From: Alphaproteobacteria bacterium
GTDB lineage: Bacteria > Pseudomonadota > Alphaproteobacteria > Reyranellales > Reyranellaceae
Assembly (NCBI GenBank): GCA_017308235.1
Contig: JAFKFL010000020.1
Coordinates: 62,001 to 126,000, forward strand
Direction of reading: 5' to 3'
Length of the DNA stretch: 64,000 nucleotides
The notes beneath the pieces are model-generated. The model was not told the origin of the DNA. It searched no databases and saw only the letters and a program-made list of their open reading frames with translations. Shown here in pieces: positions 19,852 to 28,844 of the stretch; the first letter of the stretch is position 1; each line of letters starts with the position of its first letter. The translations under genes were made by a program, and so were the position numbers.

Positions 19852-20667
19852 TTACATGCGGTGAGCGGCGTGATTGCCGGACAGGCCGGCCAGAAAGCGC
19901 TGACAGCGCTCGGTTTTGGGTGATGTCAGGACCTCCGACGAAGGTCCGATTTCGACGATCGCCCCAGCTTCCATGAACACGGTGAGGTCGGCGGCATGCC
20001 GTGCGAATTCCATTTCGTGGGTCGCAATAAGCATCGTCATTCGCGTCGCGCGAACCTCGGCGATCACATTCAGAACCTCTTGTACCGTCTCGGGATCGAG
20101 GGCGGATGTCGGCTCATCGAACAACATGACATTCGGGCGCATCGCCAGCGCTCGTGCGATCGCAACCCGTTGTTGCTGCCCGCCTGAGAGCTGGCGCGGG
20201 AAAGACGCGGCTTTGTCTGCCAGCCGCACTCGGTCCAGCAATTCGAGGGCACGACGGCGTGCCTGGGCCGTTACTTCTCCAAGAGCAAGCGTCGGCCCCG
20301 ACATCACGTTTTCAAGCGCGGTCATATGCGGGAAAAGATTGAAGCTCTGGAACACCATACCAATGGCTTGGCGCTGTCTCGCCGCATCCTTCGCGCTCAG
20401 GGGCTTCGGTCCGGCTGCAGTCTCACGCATGCCGATGCGCTCGCCATCGACATGGATGATCCCGGATTGAATCTGCTCCAATGCGTTAATGCAGCGCAGG
20501 AGAGTGCTTTTGCCGGAGCCGCTCGGCCCGATGAGCGCAACTGATTGTCCCTTGATGATTTCGAGCGATATGCCCCTCAGAGCGGTAAAGGTGCCGAAAT
20601 GCTTGACGACATTTTGCAGATGGATGAAGGGGCCGGCGGATTGGGACGTCACGTTGCTTAGAGACAT
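19852..20667 (-). CDS. ABC transporter ATP-binding protein, polar amino acid type
   Basis: 271-residue GlnQ-class ATPase. GPSGSGKST follows VALI in the N-terminal third, [15 protein letters not shown] and [14 protein letters not shown] follow in order. It is the third component of the importer whose permease lies directly upstream (stop and start are adjacent) and whose binding protein is two genes further up. The ProC-like gene follows after 12 bases. Confidence 0.92.
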   Translation of the reverse strand: MSLSNVTSQSAGPFIHLQNVVKHFGTFTALRGISLEIIKGQSVALIGPSGSGKSTLLRCINALEQIQSGIIHVDGERIGMRETAAGPKPLSAKDAARQRQAIGMVFQSFNLFPHMTALENVMSGPTLALGEVTAQARRRALELLDRVRLADKAASFPRQLSGGQQQRVAIARALAMRPNVMLFDEPTSALDPETVQEVLNVIAEVRATRMTMLIATHEMEFARHAADLTVFMEAGAIVEIGPSSEVLTSPKTERCQRFLAGLSGNHAAHRM

Positions 20668-21390
20668 TCACGCCTCGGTCAACTTGAGCGGCTCCGCAGG
20701 CGTAGCCCTCGCAGCGCTCGTTTCAGCGAACCAGTGACTGTTCCTCCGTTCGAAGGCTTTCTGCGCATAAGTCCAGATAGCAGTCAGGAGGAGGTAATAG
20801 ATTGTGGCCACGGACAGCGCTTCGAGAACCCGGAAGCTGCCTTGGATTAAATTATCCGTAGCTCTGAACAACTCGGCCATCGAGATTGCAGAAACCAGAG
20901 AGGTGTTTTTCAATTGGCGGACGAATTCGTTCCCCAAAGGCGGGATGGCAATGCGTAACGCCTGCGGAAATACTACCGCGCGCATGATCGTGAAGGGTCT
21001 GAAGCCGATGGCCCGGCCGGCCTCCCATTGTGCGGGTGGCACCGCCGAGATCGCGGAGCGGACGACCTCCGCGACATACGGGCTTTCGGAAAGCGTGAGC
21101 CCGATGATCGCCGCTTCCACGACCGAGAGGCGGATGCCCATCTGCGGCAGTGCGCTGTAGAGAAACACGAGCTGGACGAGCAGAGGGGTCGCCCGGAAAA
21201 AGGCGACATAGCCTTGATAGAACCAGCTGGCGACTGTCGACTGCAGCCGGCCGATCAACGCCACTATGGTTCCGACGACGATGGCAAGTATAAGTGTGAC
21301 GAAGGTCAGCCAGACTGTCGTCCACACCCCGCGAAGTATCGCGGGGTGAACAAGATTGTTGAAAAAGACGGACCAGTCCCAGACAGCCAC
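20668..21390 (-). CDS. ABC transporter permease, polar amino acid type
   Basis: 240-residue permease starting WDWSVFFNNLVHPAILRGVWTTVWLTF, with an EAA loop (EAGRAIGFRPFTIMRAVVFPQALRIAIPP). GTG 21390 is the start because GGAGGG lies five to ten bases upstream; the open frame continues upstream only through the neighbouring lyase gene in another frame. It pairs with the ATPase below and the binding protein above the DapA-family gene. Confidence 0.87.
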   Translation of the reverse strand: MAVWDWSVFFNNLVHPAILRGVWTTVWLTFVTLILAIVVGTIVALIGRLQSTVASWFYQGYVAFFRATPLLVQLVFLYSALPQMGIRLSVVEAAIIGLTLSESPYVAEVVRSAISAVPPAQWEAGRAIGFRPFTIMRAVVFPQALRIAIPPLGNEFVRQLKNTSLVSAISMAELFRATDNLIQGSFRVLEALSVATIYYLLLTAIWTYAQKAFERRNSHWFAETSAARATPAEPLKLTEA

Positions 21391-21416
21391 ATCTACCCTC
21401 CGCTCAAGCCTGTCGA

Positions 21417-22319
21417 TCAGGCCTTGGCCAGATTCCCGATGCCCGCATCGTCGAGGGCGCGCTTGAGTAGAGCCCGGGTTTCCGCGTTCGAAGGCAGCAG
21501 CGGCTCGCGCGGAGCGCCGACAGGCATGCCGCGCATTTCCGCACCGGCCTTCGTCAGGGCGACGTAACCGTTGAGCAGCAGCACATTCAGGATCGGCCAG
21601 AGCTTCTTCCAGACGGCCTGGGTGGCGGGCAGGTCCCGCTTCTCGACCGCATTGCGATAGAGCTCGACGCAGATCTCCGGAATGAACGTGGACGCTCCAA
21701 GGATGGACCCCACGGCGCCGTTGACCAACGCGGCCATCATCGAGGGGTCGTTGCCCGCGATGACCTTGGGTCCGTCGGGCCGCAACATCAGACGGACGGT
21801 GCGCGCAAAATCGCCGGCACTGTCCTTGATATGCGAAATGAGACCTTGCTGCGCCAGAGTGACGAGCTCGTCCTCCGTCAGGTCGAGACCAGTCACGCGG
21901 GGGGTATGGTAATAGACGATGGGCTGCCCGGCGATTTCGGCGACCTGGCCGAGATAGTGCTGGAGGTCGCTCCACCGCAGCCGGTCGTAATACGGGGCGA
22001 CCGCCATCAGCCGGTCGGCGCCGGTTGCCATCGCATGACGCGCTAGCTCGAGCGAGTCACGTGTGTTGGTCGCGCCGACCTGTGCGATAATCGGGATGCG
22101 CCCCTTCAAGGTCTGGACAGCGGTTTCGCAAAGCAGCTTGCGCTCGGCGACGGACAGCGTCGAATGCTCGCCCGTCGTTCCAGCGATCACGACCGCATGA
22201 ACGCCGCTATCAGCCTGAGATTTCAGAAGGCGGGCATAGGCGGCTCCGTCGACCGCCGTTCCGTCGGCGTTCATCGGTGTGAAAACGGCGCTCATAATGC
22301 CGTGTAGATCAGGCTGCAT
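21417..22319 (-). CDS. Dihydrodipicolinate synthase family protein (second DapA-like)
   Basis: 300 residues with the canonical GTTGE motif at 48-52, the catalytic tyrosine in IVYYHTPRV (about 136-137) and the Schiff-base lysine K165 in ISHIKDSAGD. It is closer to classical DapA/NanA-type aldolases than the first DapA-like protein of this island. Members include dihydrodipicolinate synthase, several 2-oxo-acid aldolases and sugar-acid dehydratases. It lies inside an ABC transporter operon, between binding protein and permease, which suggests action on the imported substrate rather than lysine synthesis. Confidence 0.84.
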   Translation of the reverse strand: MQPDLHGIMSAVFTPMNADGTAVDGAAYARLLKSQADSGVHAVVIAGTTGEHSTLSVAERKLLCETAVQTLKGRIPIIAQVGATNTRDSLELARHAMATGADRLMAVAPYYDRLRWSDLQHYLGQVAEIAGQPIVYYHTPRVTGLDLTEDELVTLAQQGLISHIKDSAGDFARTVRLMLRPDGPKVIAGNDPSMMAALVNGAVGSILGASTFIPEICVELYRNAVEKRDLPATQAVWKKLWPILNVLLLNGYVALTKAGAEMRGMPVGAPREPLLPSNAETRALLKRALDDAGIGNLAKA

Positions 22320-22386
22320 GGTCGTATGCTCTCTCGGTTTGGAATATGAACGGCATGCGGGGCGCGATATGCCGGGTTGATCGGGG

Positions 22387-23184
22387 TTATCGGGTGAACG
22401 AAGCGACGCCGGCGCCCTCGATGCCCCACTGCTTGAGGATGGCAGCGTACGTTCCCTTTTCCTGCATGCGCTTGAGACCGGCGCGGATCGCCTCCGCCAA
22501 GGACGTGTTGTTCTGGCGCACGGCGATACCGAGGATGACGGGGTTGATCCCCGTAGCAGCCTTTACAAGAGTCGTATTCTTGAGCTGGTAGAACGAAACG
22601 AGCTGGTCGGATGCGACGAAAGCGTCGACGTTTCCATTCTCGAGGGCCCGAACGGCGATGGGCTGCGTGTCGAAAGCCTGGATCGTGATCGCGGGCTTCT
22701 TCTCCTTGCCGCAGCTTTCGCTTTGGGCTTCGACGATCTTGAGCTGCGCCGATCCCTGAAGCACGCTGACCGTGTGGCTGCAGAGATCGTTAAGTCCCTT
22801 GATCGTCGTGCCTGCCTTGGCCAGGATCGCCTGGCTGGTCGAGATATAGGGGATGAGCGTCACGATCTTTTCGCGCTCCGGCGTGATGTAGACCGCAGCG
22901 CAGATCATGTCGAAGCGATTTGCTTGCAGCGCCGGTATCAGGCCCTTGAAGTCCAGGTTGACGAACTCGACCGTCGAGCCGAGTTCCTTTGCCAGCCCCC
23001 CGCACAGCGCGACGTCGATGCCCGTCGGATTCTGCTTGTCGTCGTAGAAACCCCAGGGGGTCTGGCTGAACGAGCTTCCCACGGTCAGCTTCTGCGGGAC
23101 GCCCTGGGCCGAAACTGCGCTTATTGGGATGATGGCCATCAAGCCGAGGCTGAGGGCGACACGCCGGAGAAAACCATGAATCAC
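22387..23184 (-). CDS. ABC transporter substrate-binding protein, polar amino acid type
   Basis: 265-residue family 3 binding protein with a Sec signal peptide (FLRRVALSLGLMAIIPISAVSAQG, cleavage after VSA). The family features TPWGFYDDKQNPTGIDVALCGGLAKELG and DMICAAVYITPEREKIV are present. The start is GTG 23184 with GGAGGG eight bases upstream. It is the first gene of an operon (binding protein, DapA-like lyase, permease, ATPase, ProC-like, DapA-like, epimerase, DadA-like), all on the minus strand with small gaps. A strong promoter with an operator precedes it. Confidence 0.88.
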   Translation of the reverse strand: MIHGFLRRVALSLGLMAIIPISAVSAQGVPQKLTVGSSFSQTPWGFYDDKQNPTGIDVALCGGLAKELGSTVEFVNLDFKGLIPALQANRFDMICAAVYITPEREKIVTLIPYISTSQAILAKAGTTIKGLNDLCSHTVSVLQGSAQLKIVEAQSESCGKEKKPAITIQAFDTQPIAVRALENGNVDAFVASDQLVSFYQLKNTTLVKAATGINPVILGIAVRQNNTSLAEAIRAGLKRMQEKGTYAAILKQWGIEGAGVASFTR

Positions 23185-23202
23185 GATGCAGACCCTCCGT
23201 CG

Positions 23203-23237
23203 CTATTTTTATGCAATAGCAATCATTGTATAAAAAT
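23203..23237 (-). promoter_or_regulatory. Compound palindromic operator (IclR-type candidate)
   Basis: CTATTTTTATGCAATAG (23203-23219) differs from the iclR2 operator at two of 17 positions. In addition ATTTTTATGCAAT (23205-23217) and ATTGTATAAAAAT (23225-23237) form a 13-bp inverted repeat with one mismatch and a seven-base spacer. It covers the -10 and transcription start area of the minus-strand operon, which fits repression. Confidence 0.62.
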
Positions 23238-23261
23238 TACAGCTTAGGGATCGGCTGTCAA
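23234..23261 (-). promoter_or_regulatory. Promoter of the epimerase/importer operon
   Basis: On the minus strand a perfect TTGACA (-35, 23261-23256) is followed after 16 bases by TAATTT (-10, 23239-23234). The operator overlaps the -10 on its downstream side. The binding-protein gene starts 50 bases beyond. Confidence 0.55.
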
Positions 23262-23833
23262 GTATTGAGCTGGCGTCGACGGAACTCGCGGACGACGTTC
23301 TCGCCTGTCGCCTGCGGCGACATCGAAGGTGCAACGCCGGCCGCCTTCGCTGCCTTTGTAACGGTGTTGACGCGCGCTCAGACAGGCGGTGTTGGCGGCA
23401 CCTCGTTCTCGGGACAGCCGCGCTGTTTGCCGGAGGTCGCGCCGGGCCCGGTTCGTCGCTTGCAGGCGGCGTTCCCGCCCCTCTACCGATATAGAGACTT
23501 GCCCCGGCTGACGCTGAAGATGGCACGCGCTTCAACTGCAGCGCGATGGTGGGGGATCGCCGACGCCATATCCAAATTGCCGACCACGATGAGCGGGCAG
23601 CCTCCCGCTCCATGGTGGCTCGCCGCGGAAATGCCGTCCGCCTCAGACCTTCCACGCCCCTCTATCGGCTCAGCCCGCGAGACAGAGCGACGATCTGACC
23701 GCAAACTGGCGAGGCCTACGAAAGCCGATCGTTTGCGCCCTGTCGGATGCTCTCGCGGCGACATCAACTGCCACGCGCAAAGAAACGTCAAATTCCGGGC
23801 GATGGCCATTAGCTGTGCGCCGCGCATCACCGC
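23262..23833. other. About 570 bp without an intact gene
   Basis: Between the operator and the end of the next importer ATPase I see no frame with a ribosome site and a recognisable protein. Short frames exist on both strands but look like composition effects of GC-rich DNA. On the minus strand, 23483-23830 could encode a hydrophobic patch (GAGGCPLIVVGNLDMA) that might be a gene remnant; I cannot assign it. This gap is also where the first regulon ends and the second begins. Confidence 0.4.
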
Positions 23834-24562
23834 TCAATGCACATGTCGTAGGAAACTCGAAAGACGCTCGCTTGGTGGATCAGCGAGAAGAAGCTTGGGT
23901 TCACCATCGTGCAGAACGGTACCGCCTTCGAGGAACAGAAGACGCGTGCCGACATCCCGGGCGAACTTCATCTCGTGGGTGACGACGATCATCGTCATTC
24001 CCTCGTCCGCGAGTTGCCGCATGACCCCCAGCACCTCATGCCTCAGCTCTGGATCAAGTGCCGAGGTAGGCTCGTCGAAGAGCATCATGCGAGGTTTGAC
24101 CGCCAAGGCGCGCGCAATCGCCGTTCGCTGCTGCTGGCCACCCGATAGCTGGCTTGGATAATTTGCCATGCGATCGCCCAGCCCGACCTTGACGAGCAGC
24201 TGCTCGGCCAAATCCCGCGCTTCCCCGCGGCTGGACCCGCGAACCTTCAACGGCCCGAACATTACGTTCTCGAGCGCCGTCAGATGCGGAAACAGGTTGA
24301 ACTGCTGAAAAACCATGCCCGCTTCCAGCCGTATGCGCCGGATATCCCGCCTGGTGCCGCGCACGCTCAGACCATCGACGATGAGATCGCCCTCGGTGAT
24401 GGTCTCGAGGACGTTGATGCACCGCAATAACGTTGATTTTCCGGAGCCCGATGCGCCGATAATGAACACGATCTCTTTCTGGTCTACCGTCAGATTGATA
24501 TTCTTGAGAACCTCGACCGGACCGAAGCGCTTAGCCACACCAGAGAACTCGAGAAAGCTCAT
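23834..24562 (-). CDS. ABC transporter ATP-binding protein, polar amino acid type
   Basis: 242-residue GlnQ-class ATPase with Walker A GASGSGKST, signature [15 protein letters not shown] and Walker [20 protein letters not shown] 24562 overlaps the permease stop by four bases (ATGA), showing translational coupling; the frame stays open far upstream but only as a shadow of the permease gene. Last gene of a binding protein - permease - ATPase operon. Confidence 0.92.
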   Translation of the reverse strand: MSFLEFSGVAKRFGPVEVLKNINLTVDQKEIVFIIGASGSGKSTLLRCINVLETITEGDLIVDGLSVRGTRRDIRRIRLEAGMVFQQFNLFPHLTALENVMFGPLKVRGSSRGEARDLAEQLLVKVGLGDRMANYPSQLSGGQQQRTAIARALAVKPRMMLFDEPTSALDPELRHEVLGVMRQLADEGMTMIVVTHEMKFARDVGTRLLFLEGGTVLHDGEPKLLLADPPSERLSSFLRHVH

Positions 24563-25215
24563 GAGATGCGACCTGCCCGTTCGATAAACTTGAACACGGA
24601 TGTCATGACGCTGATGATGACGAGATATAGCAGGCCAACCGCGAACCATACCTCGACCGCCCGGTAGTTGTCGGTCATTATTTCCTGTCCGGTCCTGGTC
24701 AGTTCGCCGACGCCAATTACGATCAGCAGCGACGTATCCTTGAGACCGACGATGAACTGATTGCCCAGCGCGGGAAGCATTCGGCGAAACGCGACCGGCC
24801 CGACGATGCTGGAGATCACCCGGTGCATGGGCAGCCCCATTGCCAACCCAGCCTCCTGCAGACCTTTCGGGACGGCAAGGAGCCCGCCACGAACGATTTC
24901 GGCGAGATATGCGGACGAATTGACGACGAGAGCGAGTATGCCGGCCGAGAGGCCGCTCAATCGCACGCCCAGTAGAACTGGGACAGCGAAGAAGATGAAC
25001 ATGATCTGCACGATCATCGGCGTGCCCCGGATCAAACCGACATAGCACTGGGCAATGAGACGGATCGATTTATGCCCGTAGGTCAATATGATGCCCACGA
25101 TGGTGCCGATAAGCAGGCCTATCGGAAGAGATACGAGAGCGACCATCACGGTCACTCTCGCACCACCCAGCAAGTTCGGTATCGAGTCGAAGAATGCAGA
25201 CCATTCAAAATTCAT
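24559..25215 (-). CDS. ABC transporter permease, polar amino acid type
   Basis: 218-residue permease with an EAA loop (EAGLAMGLPMHRVISSIVGPVAFRRMLP) and the N-terminus FFDSIPNLLGGARVTVMVALVSLPIG typical of HisM/GlnP-type proteins. The binding-protein gene ends 34 bases upstream. A single permease gene suggests a homodimeric channel. Confidence 0.9.
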   Translation of the reverse strand: MNFEWSAFFDSIPNLLGGARVTVMVALVSLPIGLLIGTIVGIILTYGHKSIRLIAQCYVGLIRGTPMIVQIMFIFFAVPVLLGVRLSGLSAGILALVVNSSAYLAEIVRGGLLAVPKGLQEAGLAMGLPMHRVISSIVGPVAFRRMLPALGNQFIVGLKDTSLLIVIGVGELTRTGQEIMTDNYRAVEVWFAVGLLYLVIISVMTSVFKFIERAGRIS

Positions 25216-25249
25216 GAACAGTACTCGACCTCAGCACAGTCTTGATGCA

Positions 25250-25993
25250 CTACGACGAGGTATTGCCGAACCACTTCTTTGCAAGCGCGTCATAACGCCC
25301 GTCCGAACGGATTTTCTTGAGTGCGTCGTTCACCGGGCCGACCAGGGGGCTGCCCTTAGGGAATGCAAAGCCGACGGGATTATCGCTCCCGGCCCGGTCC
25401 TCCAGGAGGCGAACCTTGTCTTTGCCTTCGGTCAGCGCGTAATAGGCGAGCGTCGGATAATCATACAGGACACCATCGACACGGCCAGCCTCGATCGCGA
25501 GAAACGCTTCGGTGATCCCCGGGAATTGCGTGACCTCGGCGCCCGAAACATTCTCCTTTATCCAGGCGACCTGAGCCGATCCCGTGACCGCGGCCAGCTT
25601 CTTCCCAGAAGCGTCTGCAAGCTTTTTGATCTTGCTGTCTTTCGGAACGAGGATGCCGGTCCCGTTCATGTAGTAGGGATCGGAGAAATCCACGACCTGC
25701 TTACGCTGCGGGGTGATGAAGATGCTGGAGAAAGCCACATCCACGTTTTTGGTCTGCTGTGCGGGGATGAGAGACGAGAACTCCATGGCTCTCAGGTCGT
25801 AGGTGACGCCGATCTCCTTTGCCAGCTCGACCCACAAGTCATATGAAAATCCGGTATAGTCCCGACCCTGTGTGAATATGAACGGCTTATTGGCAATGTC
25901 TATACCTACCGAGACCTTCTTTGGCTGCGCATAGGCAGGCGCCACCAGGAAAATGCTGGCAACCACGCCCGATATCAACGTCCGCCTGTTCAT
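25250..25993 (-). CDS. ABC transporter substrate-binding protein, polar amino acid type
   Basis: 247-residue family 3 binding protein with a signal peptide (MNRRTLISGVVASIFLVAPAYAQ). Family features KPFIFTQGRDYTGFSYDLWVELAKEIG and DVAFSSIFITPQRKQVVDFSDPYY are visible. ATG 25993 has GAGGAG four bases upstream; an ATG 30 bases further up is less likely. The 26-bp GntR-type operator lies 59 bases upstream of the start, so the operon is likely controlled by the FCD regulator encoded at 33.3 kb. Confidence 0.88.
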   Translation of the reverse strand: MNRRTLISGVVASIFLVAPAYAQPKKVSVGIDIANKPFIFTQGRDYTGFSYDLWVELAKEIGVTYDLRAMEFSSLIPAQQTKNVDVAFSSIFITPQRKQVVDFSDPYYMNGTGILVPKDSKIKKLADASGKKLAAVTGSAQVAWIKENVSGAEVTQFPGITEAFLAIEAGRVDGVLYDYPTLAYYALTEGKDKVRLLEDRAGSDNPVGFAFPKGSPLVGPVNDALKKIRSDGRYDALAKKWFGNTSS

Positions 25994-26051
25994 GGCACTC
26001 CTCCTCATCGTTGACGCGTTCATCCGCCATTCATGGCCAAAGACTGGCTAT

Positions 26052-26077
26052 TTAGCGATAAGCGTTTATCGCTAAAT
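26052..26077. promoter_or_regulatory. 26-bp palindromic operator (GntR-type candidate)
   Basis: TTTAGCGATAA and TTATCGCTAAA are exact reverse complements separated by GCGT. The half-site TTAGCGAT recurs at 30186, 30366 (reverse), 33944 and 34080. It is upstream of the importer binding-protein gene at 25993. Confidence 0.72.
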
Positions 26078-26317
26078 GTCAAGCCAGTGACAGCCGGATA
26101 GGCAGCTGCCGACCGTCGCAGCATCGGGCAATCCGTCTACCGGGCTGGCGATCATCAGCTCGCGGAAACTGTCCATCAGAACCTGCCGTCATCGCCATTC
26201 ATAACGGCGAGGGCATTCCGGGCTGCTTTGCACGATGTCCCCGTGCGATGCCCCCCGAAACTGAGGCAGTACGGCGGCCTCGGATATAGAGTGATGCGCA
26301 TCCCGGCGCCGGAGCCC

Positions 26318-27994
26318 TTAGTCCAGCGGATCGGTGTTCGGTCCGATCTTCCTGCGCGCATCCTGACCGCCCGGCACCGCCGCGAGGAGGGCTCTGGTAT
26401 AGGCGTGCTGCGGTTGTTTGAAGAGGGAGTGTGTGGCCTGCAGCTCAACGATCCTCCCCCTTTGCATCACGGCGATACGGTCGCACATCTGGGCTGCAAC
26501 TCGCAGGTCGTGGGTGACGAACAGGATCGCGAGCCCGAGGCGCTTCTGCAGATCCTGTAGAAGCGCCAGAACCTGTGCCTGGACCGACACGTCGAGCGCT
26601 GAGACGGGCTCGTCGGCCACCAGGACGTCGGGTTCGAGCGCCAGGGCGCGTGCAATGCCGACCCGCTGCCGCTGGCCACCGGAAAACTCGTGCGGATAGC
26701 GCTCCATGGCTTCCGGCCGAAGACCGACGAGATGGAGCAGCCTCTTCGCCTCCCCGAGAGCCTCCGCACGCGGCACGCCTTGGGCGATCGGGCCTTCCGA
26801 AATAATGTGGCCGACCGTGTGTCGCGGATTGAGCGAAGCGAAGGGGTCCTGAAAGACCATCTGGATGCACCGGCGCAGCGGCCTGAACTGCGACGGGCTG
26901 AGCCCTTCAATGGCCACCTTCCCGATCCTGATCGAACCGGCATCGGGCTCGACCAGACGCAGCAAGCATCGGCTGACCGTTGACTTGCCCGATCCGGATT
27001 CGCCGACGAGCCCGAGCGTCTCGCCTCGTTTGATGAAGAATGTGACGTCCTCGGCGGCCCGCACTTCGCGGCCCCGGCGGAAGAATGTCCTTCGTCCGCG
27101 ATAGACCTTGTTCAACCCCGTCACCTCGAACGCAACCTCTGCCCGGCTGAGATCCTTCGCGGGCGGCGGCTCCAGCGACGGTACTGCCGCCAACAATCGC
27201 CTTGTGTAATCGTGTTGCGGATTACGCAGCACCTCGCTCGCCGTGCCGTGCTCGACGCAAATGCCGTGCTGCAGCACCGCGACCTTGTCGGCGATCTCCG
27301 AGACGACGCCGAAGTCGTGCGTAATGAACAGGACGGCGGTGCCGTGCTTCCTGCGGAGAGCGTCGAGCAGCTTGAGGATCTGGGCCTGCGTCGTGACGTC
27401 GAGGGCGGTCGTCGGCTCGTCGGCGATGATCAGCTTCGGCTCCATTGCCAGCGCAATCGCGATCATGACGCGCTGGCGCTGCCCCCCGGACAGCTCATGT
27501 GGGTAGGCGCGTGCTATCGAAGGCGGATCCGGCAGGCCGACCTCCGCGATCAGCTCGAGGGCCCCGGCCCGGCGCTGGGTCCTGTCCAGCACGTCATGGG
27601 CAGCGAAGGTCTCCTCGATCTGGTCGCAGACGCGCATCACCGGATTCAGTGAGGTCATCGGCTCCTGGAAGATCATCGAAACGTCGCGACCACGCACTTC
27701 GCGCATCTGCGTCTCGCTCAGCTGCAGCAGGTCACGCCCCATCAGCCGAATGACGCCGGCGGTTGGCTTCACGGCCCGCGGCAGAAGACCCATCACGGCG
27801 AGCGCCGTCATCGATTTGCCCGAGCCGGATTCACCGACGACGCAAAGCGTTTCTCCCGCGGCCAGCGTCAAAGACAAGCCCTTGATGGCGAGGGCGCGAT
27901 CGCCGGCCATCGGCAAGGCGAGCGACAGGCCGTCTATCGACAGGACGGGATGGGAAGCCGGGCTTCCCAGAGCGGGTGGAATCGTACTGTCCAT
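26318..27994 (-). CDS. Fused dipeptide/oligopeptide ABC transporter ATPase (DppD-DppF type)
   Basis: 558 residues made of two complete ATPase domains. Domain 1 has Walker A GESGSGKS at 54-61, LSGGQRQRVMIAIALAMEP and IADEPTTALD; domain 2 has GESGSGKST, FSGGQRQRVGIARALALEP and VADEPVSALD. Both carry the Cys/Arg-rich C-terminal extensions typical of Opp/Dpp ATPases. It would power the peptide-type importer whose two permeases lie upstream. ATG 27994 is four bases after the permease stop, with GGGAG upstream. The importer's binding-protein gene is broken (29951-30174), so this transporter may be inactive or use another binding protein. Confidence 0.9.
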   Translation of the reverse strand: MDSTIPPALGSPASHPVLSIDGLSLALPMAGDRALAIKGLSLTLAAGETLCVVGESGSGKSMTALAVMGLLPRAVKPTAGVIRLMGRDLLQLSETQMREVRGRDVSMIFQEPMTSLNPVMRVCDQIEETFAAHDVLDRTQRRAGALELIAEVGLPDPPSIARAYPHELSGGQRQRVMIAIALAMEPKLIIADEPTTALDVTTQAQILKLLDALRRKHGTAVLFITHDFGVVSEIADKVAVLQHGICVEHGTASEVLRNPQHDYTRRLLAAVPSLEPPPAKDLSRAEVAFEVTGLNKVYRGRRTFFRRGREVRAAEDVTFFIKRGETLGLVGESGSGKSTVSRCLLRLVEPDAGSIRIGKVAIEGLSPSQFRPLRRCIQMVFQDPFASLNPRHTVGHIISEGPIAQGVPRAEALGEAKRLLHLVGLRPEAMERYPHEFSGGQRQRVGIARALALEPDVLVADEPVSALDVSVQAQVLALLQDLQKRLGLAILFVTHDLRVAAQMCDRIAVMQRGRIVELQATHSLFKQPQHAYTRALLAAVPGGQDARRKIGPNTDPLD

Positions 27995-27998
27995 GGCC

Positions 27999-28844
27999 TC
28001 ACCGCTCCCGGGCGAGACGCGGGTTGAGGGCGTCCGACAACCCCTCGCCGACGAGGTTGAGCGCAAGCACGGTCAGGAAGATGGCGATGCCCGGGAAGAA
28101 CGATATCCACCAGGCCTCGATCAGCCGCGTGCGGCCGGCCCCGACCATGTAGCCCCACGTCATCAGGTTCGGATCGCCGAGGCCGAGGAAGGAGAGCGAG
28201 GATTCCAGGAGGATTGCGGTTGCGATCATCAGAGACCCCATCACGATAATGGGCACGATCGTGTTCGGCAGCACCTGGCCAAGAATGATCCTTGGGGTCG
28301 TTTGGCCAAGCGTGATCGCTGCCTGGACATAATCGCGCGAGCGCAGCGACATGACCTCTCCACGGACGAGACGCGTGACCGGCGGCCAGGAGACCAGCGC
28401 GATTGCCAGGACGATCGAGTAGATCGACGGCTGCAGGATAGCCACGATGACAATGGCCAGGGCGAAACTCGGGATCGTCTGGAACAGTTCAGTGAAGCGC
28501 ATGGCAAGATCGTCCACCCGCCCGCCGAGATAGCCGGCGACGGCGCCCAGCGGCACGCCGATGACGAGGGCAGCGAGCGTCGAGACGAAGCCGATCATCA
28601 GTGACACGGACGCGCCATGCAGCAGGCCGGACAGAACGTCGCGGCCGAGCGCGTCTGTCCCGAGAGGGAAGCGCTGCATCGCGTAGGGTTCCAGGAATGA
28701 ACGACCGACCATGCGCCAGGGGGATTGGGGATAGAGGATCGGAGCAAGGATGGCCGCAGCGAGAACCAGCGTCAGCACGAGCAGCCCGACCGCGGAGGAA
28801 CGATGTCGAACGAGGCGAAGGAGGAATGCCATGGCGGACCTCAT
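27999..28844 (-). CDS. Dipeptide/oligopeptide ABC transporter permease (DppC type)
   Basis: 281-residue permease. PLGTDALGRDVLSGLLHGASVSLMIG is the DppC signature, and the EAA loop is VQAAITLGQTTPRIILGQVLPN. ATG 28844 overlaps the stop of the partner permease (ATGA). The N-terminal hydrophobic segment (SSAVGLLVLTLVLAAAILAPILYP) fits the family. Confidence 0.9.
   Translation of the reverse strand: MRSAMAFLLRLVRHRSSAVGLLVLTLVLAAAILAPILYPQSPWRMVGRSFLEPYAMQRFPLGTDALGRDVLSGLLHGASVSLMIGFVSTLAALVIGVPLGAVAGYLGGRVDDLAMRFTELFQTIPSFALAIVIVAILQPSIYSIVLAIALVSWPPVTRLVRGEVMSLRSRDYVQAAITLGQTTPRIILGQVLPNTIVPIIVMGSLMIATAILLESSLSFLGLGDPNLMTWGYMVGAGRTRLIEAWWISFFPGIAIFLTVLALNLVGEGLSDALNPRLARER

Noticed and set aside
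20668-21975. N-terminal extension of the permease frame to 21975
   Set aside because: The first 195 codons are the opposite frame of the DapA-like gene and are Arg/His-rich; the GTG at 21390 with GGAGGG is a much better start.
19066-22319. Housekeeping lysine/proline biosynthesis (dapA, proC)
   Set aside because: The genes sit inside a transporter operon with an epimerase and D-amino-acid dehydrogenase; one DapA-like protein lacks the GTTGE motif. Catabolic paralogues fit better.
23226-24161. Plus-strand open frame of 311 codons
   Set aside because: Its second half is antisense to an ABC ATPase and the first half shows no domain or ribosome site.
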